Shown piece after piece: positions 1 to 8,000 of a DNA stretch of 10,424 bases (within the stretch, counting starts at the first letter, position 1; every line of letters starts with the position of its first letter). This DNA comes from WJKK01 sp964638225 (lineage in GTDB: Bacteria; Patescibacteriota; WWE3; UBA101185; UBA10185). The stretch spans positions 1 to 10,424 of the forward strand of contig CAZWYL010000018.1 in the NCBI GenBank assembly GCA_964638225.1, read 5' to 3'. Below the pieces are notes generated by a model. That model searched no databases and was not told the origin of the DNA. It saw only the letters and a list, made by a program, of their open reading frames with translations. The translations under genes and the position numbers were made by a program.

Positions 1-1185
1 AACATCTTTTCCGTCAAACTTATAAACATCAATCAAATTATCTCTCAAAGCATGAAAAGAAATTTCTCCAACCTCCGCAACAATCAAAGATCCAATCTTT
101 TGATCGGCTAACAATTTACAAACTGCCAATCCGGCTTTAGCCTCGCGATCTTTGTAAGGATTTTCCAAAGAATAATGCCCTTCTATATCCTCACCCTTAA
201 TATTTACAAATAAAAAATGAGGGGCCCGGCCTAATTTGGAAGCTATTGTAGAATTTAGACCTTTTTCTTCACTCACTGGAAGAGCCAGATGCCTATATTC
301 ACTCTTAAACGGCTTTACTCTAACTACAAAAGAATCCACCTTGGGAACAGCCTCTTTAACTTTCTTCTCTATAGAATCAGCTATCTCGTTGGCACGATGA
401 ACATCAACAAATTTTCTTATACCAACTTGTGCCTGCCCAAAAATAAAAGCTCCAGATTTCCTCAATCTAAGATCAAAATATTCTTCTACTCCAGAAACAG
501 ACTTTATGACCTCCCCTACTTTCTGCTCAATATCCGGGCTAGGACTAACATCCATTAAGCTAAATACTGAATCCTTCAGAGTTTCAAATCCAATCTTTAA
601 AATTAAGAAAGATATGCCAATAGTAATTAAACCCTCAATGTAAGGAATTTTAAAATAAGCAGCTAAAATACCAATGAAGACCGCTCCGGAAGAAAATATA
701 TGAGTTTTATTCTCCTTCCCCATAGCTACCAAACTTTGAGCCCCAGTCTCTTTTCCTACTTTTACTTCGTACTTACCAAAAAAGAATAAAATTACTGCAT
801 CTAAAAATGAAATGGCCAAGGCAAAATAAGGGATGCTAATCTCAGAAAAAGAGTCTAACGTCGAAATTCCTTCGGTAATCATATTCCAAAAAGCGTAAAG
901 AATTAAAACCGAAATAACTAGAGCGCCTAAACTTTCTGCCTTGTAATAACCGTAAGCAAACCTCTCATCAGGATCTTTTTGCGCTATTTTCAAGCCAAAC
1001 CAAGAAGTAGCAATAGACAAAATATCTGAAGCACTATGAATAGCGTCGGAAATTAAAACAAGACTTCCAGATAGCAAACCAATGATGACTTTGAAAATAA
1101 CAATAATACTCTCCAACCAAAAAGCAGTACGAGAAACATTTTGAGCTCTTTTTAAATTTTCTTTTTCACTAACGTTTACACTCAT
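1..1185 (-). CDS. CDF-family metal cation transporter with C-terminal NifX/NafY-like domain (partial, C-terminus off the window)
   Basis: I translated this frame by hand: 395 residues from the ATG at 1183-1185, still open at base 1. Residues about 20-200 hold six hydrophobic segments, with the family signature after helix 1 (GLLSGSLVLISDAIHSASD). Helix 2 carries the metal-site pair H50-xxx-D54. Residues about 205-292 look like the cytoplasmic dimerisation domain of cation diffusion facilitators, which export divalent metals such as Zn, Fe, Mn or Co in exchange for protons. From about residue 297 a second domain begins (HLALPVSEEKG, then SKLGRAPHF, AGLAVCKLL, EVGEISFHAL) that matches the dinitrogenase iron-molybdenum cofactor-binding fold (NifX/NafY/NifB C-terminal). 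Only its last 10-20 residues seem to be missing. In helix 5 the usual HxxxD is replaced by E158-xxx-H162, and D129 lies in helix 4, so the metal cannot be predicted. The gene starts 6 bases after the zinc-ribbon gene stop; its Shine-Dalgarno is weak, which suggests translational coupling. The CDF call is firm, the NifX call good, the substrate unknown. Confidence 0.9.
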   Translation of the reverse strand, partial: MSVNVSEKENLKRAQNVSRTAFWLESIIVIFKVIIGLLSGSLVLISDAIHSASDILSIATSWFGLKIAQKDPDERFAYGYYKAESLGALVISVLILYAFWNMITEGISTLDSFSEISIPYFALAISFLDAVILFFFGKYEVKVGKETGAQSLVAMGKENKTHIFSSGAVFIGILAAYFKIPYIEGLITIGISFLILKIGFETLKDSVFSLMDVSPSPDIEQKVGEVIKSVSGVEEYFDLRLRKSGAFIFGQAQVGIRKFVDVHRANEIADSIEKKVKEAVPKVDSFVVRVKPFKSEYRHLALPVSEEKGLNSTIASKLGRAPHFLFVNIKGEDIEGHYSLENPYKDREAKAGLAVCKLLADQKIGSLIVAEVGEISFHALRDNLIDVYKFDGKDV

Positions 1186-1191
1186 GATTGT

Positions 1192-1413
1192 TTAATCATC
1201 TTTTCTTACCATAGGACTTCCACACTTTGGACATTTTACTTTATAGCATGGCTCCCCCGCTCTGTGTTCCTGTTCATATCTGCATTCCGGATTAACACAG
1301 ATACAAATTCCTCCCGGGCCAGCTGGAGAACGTCGCTGACCTCCTCCAAACCTCCCGCCGCGGCCATTTCCACGCCCCCGACCTCTACCGCCTCTAAATA
1401 ATCTAGGACTCAT
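1192..1413 (-). CDS. Small RG-rich zinc-ribbon protein
   Basis: This gene encodes 73 residues. The first 29 are almost all Gly and Arg (repeated RG/RGG units), like an RNA-binding RGG box, and carry no hydrophobic segment. The rest is a compact cysteine-rich domain with Cys at 37, 39, 44, 56, 61 and 64 and H50. The pattern CxC-x4-C, then H-x2-G-x-PC, then CPKCGSPM recalls a family of short uncharacterised metal-binding proteins of archaea and anaerobic bacteria often found beside NifX-like proteins; this is from memory and was not searched. Zn or another metal is probably bound by four or more of the Cys. A purine-rich ribosome site (AAGGAAAGG) lies about 6 bases before the ATG. The gene is first in an operon with the CDF-NifX transporter, so metal handling is a reasonable guess and nucleic-acid binding an alternative. 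The stretch is more G+C-rich than its surroundings, as expected from Gly and Arg codons. Function is unknown. Confidence 0.85.
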   Translation of the reverse strand: MSPRLFRGGRGRGRGNGRGGRFGGGQRRSPAGPGGICICVNPECRYEQEHRAGEPCYKVKCPKCGSPMVRKDD

Positions 1414-1484
1414 AATTTTCCTTTCCTTAAAACAACTTATCTAATTACTCATATTTTAACAATTTAAAGCCATCTCTTACAGAA

Positions 1485-1513
1485 ATTATAAATACAAAAT
1501 TTCAACAAACCAA
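1485..1513 (-). promoter_or_regulatory. Candidate promoter for the zinc-ribbon/CDF operon
   Basis: On the minus strand a perfect -10 box TATAAT (1485-1490) follows a weak -35 TTGGTT (1508-1513) with a 17-base spacer. It predicts a transcript start near 1478 and a leader of about 65 bases. The -35 matches only three of six consensus bases, and in such AT-rich DNA a chance TATAAT is possible. A second TAAAAT box with an upstream TG lies closer to the gene but has no -35. Confidence 0.4.
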
Positions 1514-1522
1514 TATTTCTTG

Positions 1523-1551
1523 TAGACAAAACCTATAAAGAGTGTTAAGAT
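1523..1551 (+). promoter_or_regulatory. Candidate promoter for the RRM gene
   Basis: TAGACA (1523-1528, five of six to the -35 consensus), a 17-base spacer and TAAGAT (1546-1551, four of six), preceded by TG one base upstream (extended -10). The predicted transcript start is near 1558, giving a leader of about 110 bases. That leader contains a short GTGC/GCAC hairpin (1574-1586) and a 10-base perfect palindrome AGAATATTCT (1605-1614), either of which could be regulatory or chance. Confidence 0.5.
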
Positions 1552-1650
1552 GTCTGCGATGTACGAAATTAAAGTGCAAAAGGCACACTGTTAAGTTTTT
1601 AGTTAGAATATTCTTTTCGATAATTCCCTAAAGTAAAAGCAGAAAATATC

Positions 1651-1661
1651 AAAGGCGGTGA
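1651..1661 (+). promoter_or_regulatory. Near-consensus Shine-Dalgarno site of the RRM gene
   Basis: AAAGGCGGTGA differs at one base from the full complement of the 16S 3' end (AAAGGAGGTGA). It lies 11 bases (counted from the GGCGG core) before the GTG start at 1670 and decides that start, because an in-frame TAA (1667-1669) directly precedes the GTG and rules out any start upstream. Confidence 0.75.
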
Positions 1662-1669
1662 AATATTAA

Positions 1670-1918
1670 GTGAAATTATACATAGGAAATCTTCCCTACT
1701 CTACAGACGAAAGCTCTCTAAAAGAATTATTTGATTCTTTTGGAACAGTCGTTTCAACTACAGTTATTACAGACCGTAATACAGGGCGCAGCAGAGGTTT
1801 TGGATTCGTTGAATTTGAAACAGAAGAAGCTGGCAAGAAAGCTATAGAGGAAATGGACAACGCTGAAGTAGATGGGAGAAATCTTAAGGTTAGCAAAGCT
1901 AGACCAAAAAGATCATAA
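1670..1918 (+). CDS. Single-RRM RNA-binding protein
   Basis: This gene encodes 82 residues, essentially one RNA recognition motif and nothing else. RNP2 is LYIGNL (residues 3-8) and RNP1 is RGFGFVEF (42-49), with the aromatic residues Y4, F44 and F46 that stack on RNA bases all present. The remaining beta-alpha-beta-beta-alpha-beta pattern is complete through DGRNLKVSKARP, and a short basic tail (PKRS) ends it. Bacterial one-domain RRM proteins (for example the cyanobacterial Rbp group) bind single-stranded RNA and are often cold-induced; their targets are mostly unknown. The start is GTG, chosen from the strong ribosome site and the adjacent upstream stop. The gene stands alone, with its own promoter and terminator, divergent from the zinc-ribbon operon and convergent with the A2M operon. 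The good translation signal suggests an abundant protein. The family call is secure; the biological role is not. Confidence 0.95.
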   Translation: MKLYIGNLPYSTDESSLKELFDSFGTVVSTTVITDRNTGRSRGFGFVEFETEEAGKKAIEEMDNAEVDGRNLKVSKARPKRS

Positions 1919-1928
1919 ATCAAAAACT

Positions 1929-1975
1929 ATAAGCAGGTTCTATTAATTCTTTTAATATGAACCTGCTTATTTTTA
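1929..1975 (+). terminator. Intrinsic terminator of the RRM gene, possibly bidirectional
   Basis: A perfect 12-base inverted repeat, ATAAGCAGGTTC (1929-1940) and GAACCTGCTTAT (1959-1970), can be extended past one bulged T by TATTAA/TTAATA, leaving a TTCTT loop. It is followed by TTTTT (1970-1974), and begins 10 bases after the RRM stop. On the other strand the hairpin is followed by a T run (complement of 1922-1926), so it could also stop read-through from the A2M operon. Confidence 0.9.
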
Positions 1976-2027
1976 ATTCAACAGTCACCCAATGACTTTA
2001 TAAACTCAAAATCCACAGCTGAAAAAA

Positions 2028-2060
2028 TTAAAAAAAGCCTTTAATCTTTAATTAAGGGCT
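2028..2060 (-). terminator. Intrinsic terminator of the PBP-A2M operon
   Basis: On the minus strand the stem AGCCCTTAAT pairs with ATTAAAGGCT (2036-2060; nine pairs, one mismatch, loop TAAAG), and a run of seven T (2030-2036) follows, its first base forming the last pair of the stem. The upstream arm contains the A2M stop codon TAA (2052-2054), so terminator and coding end overlap. Confidence 0.85.
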
Positions 2061-5000
2061 GACTACAGCATTACCGCCTTCAGTATTTCCCCTTACATCG
2101 GGAGAGTAAGATTCAAAAACCTGAGCAGATCTTAATTTGAAATTCCCCGAGACAGAGGCTCTTACCATGTAAGTAAAATCATAAATTCCGGCGGGAAGAT
2201 AGTCTACAAATGCTTGCGCTTTGTCCTTTCTAATTTGCACGTCCGAGATGTAATAACTTCTATATCCGCCACCCCCTGCTGCTTGCTGATATTCCTTCAT
2301 AGCCAATTCCGACTCGTTTTCAAATGTATCATTCACACCCTCTAATCCGGCGGGAAAGTAGTCTTCTATAACCAGGTTTCTTCTGAGATTGGGAGTTGCC
2401 AAAGTCAAACGAACTACATAAATTTCCCCGGCTTCAAAGTCTAAGGGTGTAATTTCTTTACCAGACAGGTCAAAATATTCGCGGGCTATGCCTAAACCGT
2501 TGGAATAAGACTCCACGCTATCAAAGGGCAGAATTTTGTTAACAATAATACTGTAGTAAGCGCTGCCCCCACCTTTCAAGTTTATCTCTGCTCTATTTTT
2601 ACCTTCAGAAAGAGAATTAAGCGGATACTGATTTGATACCGATCTTTGGTTATCATCAAAACTGAGTTCCCCCGAAAGTATCTTAGTTCTGGATTCTTCA
2701 TCAACTCCTTGAACAGAAACTTCCACTTCAGTAGGCCTAAACTTTACTTTCCTGGACAAACCATTTTCCAACAGAGCAACGGTTTTAAGAGCCGAACTAT
2801 ATGTGTCATTCCGATACCTCGGTTCTGCATTCATTAAATAGTTAACTGCTAAATCTGCAACTAGAGAATCCGGTGAAATTAAATTAAATGCCCGCAATAC
2901 TATAGACGTTGATGAAATATCATTCCCTGCATACCAAAAACTTCTTCCAGGACAAGTCCAGAAAATTCTTTGAGAAGCAAGATCAACATTTTGCAATAGA
3001 TCAGATTCTAATTGAGTAATATAGTTACCCCATCCACCTCCCTGTTCCTTCATAGCTAGTATAAGCAAGGCCTTGGAGTTATCCTTTAGTCCGTGCCTGT
3101 AGTTGTATAGTGAGTAAAGAGTTCCGCTCATATCTATACCTGAATACTGTAAGGAATAAGCAATTAGAGCTCTTTGGTCATGATTACTTGTACCCATTTC
3201 CTTTAGCTCATCAACTAGAAAGGTTTCAGCTCTTTTAACAATAGATTCATTTGGTAGAAAACCTTCCTTTGAAGCTTCTGCTAAAGACTGCAATACATAA
3301 CTTGATATGTAAATAGAGCTTTCCCTACTTCTTCCTGTGTACCCCCATCCCCCATCCGAAAGGGTTTTACTCTCTAGTGAGTATATTAGTTTCTCAATCC
3401 TGTCCTCCAGATAATTTTCAGTCTCTCCCATTACCTCTTTTTTGTATTTGTAAATATATAGGTCTAATAATAATTTGCCAGTTAGATCCAAATTAGTATC
3501 TGTGCTCTCACGATTCTCAATTTTTCCACGAATATCTTCAGCCATACTTAAATATGTTCCAAATACACTGGCCTCAATTTTTCCAAATCGGGAATCTGCA
3601 TCCCCCTCAATTGTGAATTCTTCATAAGCTGTGTTTTTGACATTATTTGAAAAAGATTCTATTAATTCCACCCCAAACGGATAGACTTGTAAATCTTGCT
3701 TTAGACGATCCAAAAGCTCCCCTGATTCATTTCTAACCTCGAAAGCAATGTTCACCTCTTCCAGGGTGTCATCCGATGGTACGGCAACTGGGAACGCGAC
3801 CTTTGATTCTGTATTGGGTTCCATATTTAAAGTGGCCTCTCTCTCTCCCAAAAATTCCAACTCAGAAGAAACTGCCCTAACATCAAGTACAGAGGATTCA
3901 TCGATATTGTTATGCACTACAAAAGCGAGATCAAATTCATCAGTGCTGCGAACAAAACGAGGCAGAGCAGCCATACTGAAGATATCAAGCGCAGTAGTAA
4001 AAGTAGAATAATCCTGCCCAAAATCCTCAGCAGTTCTTGCCAGGGCAAAAACATTCCAACGGGTAATATTATCGGGAAGATCAAATTGCACCTCTGCGTA
4101 ACCTTGATCATCTGTTTTAGCCTCGGTAGTCCAAAATGCTACATCAGAAAAGTTCTCTCTGCTGAGATCTATATAGGCTCCGCCGGAGCCGCCTTTAGAG
4201 CCGGAACCACCCTTGGCACCGATTTCCGTGTTAGCGTTAATCCTATCCAAAGAAGCCGTTAAACTCTGAGTAGTAATAACTCCCCAGTACCTCTTTGAAT
4301 AAAAGTGGCTAAAGGCGTCGGCACGCTTTATCGGACTTAATGTCAATAAGGCATCATCAACCAGAGAAATAGTTAAATCTGCGTTGGACACCGGCTCACC
4401 CTCCGAGTTAGTCACCTTTATCGTAGCTTTGCCTGAATCTGCCGGAGAATATCTTTCCTGGTCAGTCTCAACATGAATATCCAAAAGATGTCTGCTCACA
4501 TCTACATTAAGAGTTTCCACACCCATTCTAAATTCGGGAGGATTGTAAACATCTTCTCCGGGTTCCACCGATAAAACAGAAACATAGGCGTTTGGAGCAT
4601 AAGTCTTTCTTATCTCTAAATCTAAAAGGTCTGCACTGGAATTTTGCTTAAAAACCTTATAATCCAGAACACCCTCGGCTTCTACTGTTAATAATGTAAG
4701 TGAATTCTCCAAAGTGGATGTGGTCACAATTTCCGCTGTATCTCCTACCCTATATTCATCTTTGTCCAAAACTACTTTAACTCGATCATGATTTTCTCTT
4801 TCCCAATAACCTGAGTCCGAAGAAGAAACGTACAGGCGGGTATCCGCTGCAGATAGGTTGCCTTGAGAATCTCTACTCAAAACTTCTATGATGTGAAGTC
4901 CCCCATTCTCCGGCAAAAAGCTAAACTGAACTTCTCCATAGTTGTCTGTCTCCACCTCGGTTGTCTTAACGAGTGTATCTTCAAAAGTAGTTTTATAATA

Positions 5001-8000
5001 AGCAGAATTATCATTATCCTTAGTCTTGACCCTAAAATACTCCCTACTATAGACGTTCACCGTTACTTTTTTATTTGGTACATCTTCTCCACCTACATCT
5101 ATAGTCTTGATGTCAAATAGAGAATTTTCCCCGGCCTTGCCTACATAAGATTGAGATTTAACACCAGTATAATGCTCAGCCATATGAACAATATATTCAC
5201 TACTATCAGAAAAACGCTTATCACTCTCCCCTACCACATCTGACTCAAAAGTATAAATCTTACTTATACCTTCCTGAGGAATACCGCTATACTTATAAGT
5301 AAAGGTTCCTAAAGAATCTATGGTGCTGCTCCCCTTTGCTATTTCCTCCTCCTCAAATCCCCGCCAACGTAAATCATCGCCAAAATATCTTCTTTCTGAA
5401 TAAAAAGAGTAACCGGACAATGCCTTAGGATTAAAAACATACTTCCTTTCATAAAATCTATAATCTAATGACGCGTTGGATACGGGGGCTCCATAAAAAT
5501 ACTTCGCCAAAGTCTTTATTTCTGCTGATTGACCTCTAACCAACCCTTCCTCGGGCACATCTACCGTTACTTCAAATTCAGGAACCCGGTATTCCTCTAC
5601 TTTTACCGTCGTTCGGTATATTCTATTTTTTGAAACATATAGATCTAAATAATAGTTCCCAGTCTTGGCACTTTCCGGGATAGTAAAATTATCCGAGAAA
5701 CTTTGTTCTAAAGAATTAAACTCCTTGGAATATGAGAAGGAATCATCTGAATAAGAAGAGTTAAGGCTCACTTTTACATCAAAACCCTCCGAAATTTCTG
5801 AAAATCCATCCGGAAGATTTTTCCGAATGAAAGCATCGTAGTTAACTTCATCTCCAGGACGATATAAAGTTTTGTCCGTCAAGATATATGCTTTATATTC
5901 CGGAGGTCCTTGTGAATTGGCAGAATAAGAAAAATCGCCTTTCTCAAAATCATAAGATCCAATTCCATCATTCCATGAATAAAAACTGACTCCTACATCT
6001 CCGTCTTTTTCCACCAAAACGAACTTGTAGCCGCCAAGTTTGTTTCCGGAAGCGGTAAATACACCTTCGGAATTTGTTGTTCCAGAGGCTAAGACCGAAT
6101 TATTTAAAGGTTTTGAAAACTCTGAAAGCTTACGACAATTATCAACTCTAGAAATAATCTCTACCTGATAATCGGCTTTGGCTTCGGCTTCTTGCTGACT
6201 GGAAGCCCAAACAAATATACCATCCGCATATTTCTTAACCGTAACTGCTGGATCTCCTACCACAAAGATCAAATTTGAGTTATTACCGCTATCACCATCT
6301 GAAATATCCAAATAATAAAATCCGGGATCCAAATCCAAATTAGCATCCCGCTCGAAGCTAAAAAGAACATCTGTTGGAATATTAAGGCTTAAATCCAAGG
6401 GATAATCCCAAGAGCCAACTAAACTTAAATCCGCTCTTTCAGGCCAATCCGAACTCGCCTCTCTTAATGCGTTGGAACAAGTTGCGCTTAATTTTTTGAA
6501 CTCCTCAGTGGTAAGTGAATAAAGATTATAGGTTAAGTTGTCCACATTAGTCACGTCAGCTACGATTCGGGTGTCCAGATGATCCGAAAAAGTTCTAATC
6601 CTGGAATAACCTACATCCAAACTCACGCTCGGCGAATAAGCAGCAGTTGAAAATTCAAGAGTTGCTCCCTCACCAATTGGCCTGCCGTACGCATCGGGTG
6701 CATTGCCCGAAAGGACAAGTCTAAAATCAGAGGAACGCGGCAAATTTCTGTTAATACGATATTCCTTTCCATTACCTACAAGGTAACCGTATGTGCTCAT
6801 AGATTCAGAACCATGTTCTGAAATCACAGTCAAAGTCATATGTTCTTCTAACTTACTTCTATTCATTGGAGAGCTAAAACGAAGCACCGCTCTCTCGTTC
6901 TCACTAAGACCGTCATCCTTCGTACGATTATCTATATTCGAACCTACAAAACCGGGCTCATCAGCGGTAGTAAAAGTAGTACTAATTCCATTTTGAGAAG
7001 GAGCAGATCCAGCAAAACTACTAAAACCAGAAGAAAGAGAAGCCATATATGTAGTTTTGGAATCCAAGGTTGTTTGAGGATAAAATTCCACTTTTTCCTG
7101 CCACTTTTCTTGCCAATCAGCAGAATAATAACGCTTGTCATCTTCAGAACTCCTAAGCGAAAAAACTGCATTAACAGGTATCTCTTCGCCATCTATCCCT
7201 TCGGTCAAGGAAAATTTCTCGACAACAGAATCACGATCCACTCTCTGGTTAAAATAGATGGTTACCGGCCCTTTTGGATTGGCTTGAGCAAATCTCCCGA
7301 ACACGCCGGCCACATCTATATACAAAGGAGTAGGTAAAAAATTTATAAATTCAAAGGAATAGCTTTTATCCAATGTGCCTCCATCCAGCGATTTCAAATC
7401 TCTATCCAAAGAAATTGTATATTTCTGTCCTTGCTCCAAATTAGTAGGTTCTATAACATAAGCAGCACTCCCTATCCATTTTCCTTCGCCCTCTATCGGA
7501 GGATCGCTTTTAATAAAGTTGATTTCAACTTCTTCCTCTGTGGGTTTCACCATAGATTTGTTAAACATTAAGGCAATTTTTGCTGCAGGTTCTAGTGTGT
7601 TGCCGATAGGACTTGCAAATGCTACCTCGGGATGAGTTAGCGTTCGAAAGGTTAATTCAAAAGGATCCTCAAAACAGCGTAAGTTATAACCGCAGGCTTC
7701 AGTATCTATAAAAACGCGTACCGTAGTACTACGGTCAAATTCATCTTCTGGGGAAAAGACCAAAATTCTATCGTTTTCCCACTCGAAACTTCCGGAAATC
7801 CGGGGAGATATATTAATAGCCTCTTCAACAGAACTTTTGTTCATTTTTTCGGAAAAGACTATACGAATTGGAGAATCCAACGGAACTTCCTCATCCTGTA
7901 AATTGGGGCTTGTTGATAGAACTCTTGGGTGCTGAAAATATTTTTGCTTAACCTTAAGACCTGTCCAAATTACTAAAAGGGGCGAAAGAGCTAAAAGGCT

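Noticed and set aside
289..558. Plus-strand open frame of 89 codons
   Set aside because: It lies antisense within the CDF gene, has no family resemblance and no ribosome site; the minus frame is clearly coding.
1558..1650. RRM-gene leader as a riboswitch
   Set aside because: Only a 4-base hairpin and a 10-base palindrome are visible; no known riboswitch core was recognised.
1696..1923. Minus-strand open frame of 75 codons opposite the RRM gene
   Set aside because: The plus frame encodes a textbook RRM; the antisense frame is a by-product.
4179..4220. Short GGS-coding repeat as a possible DNA repeat element
   Set aside because: It is a protein-level glycine/serine linker at the bait position of A2M, not a mobile or array repeat.
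3748..4262. Plus-strand open frames inside the A2M gene
   Set aside because: They are shadows of a long, well-supported minus-strand gene; the same holds for those at 2646-2837, 4863-5120, 6793-6996 and 6993-7337.
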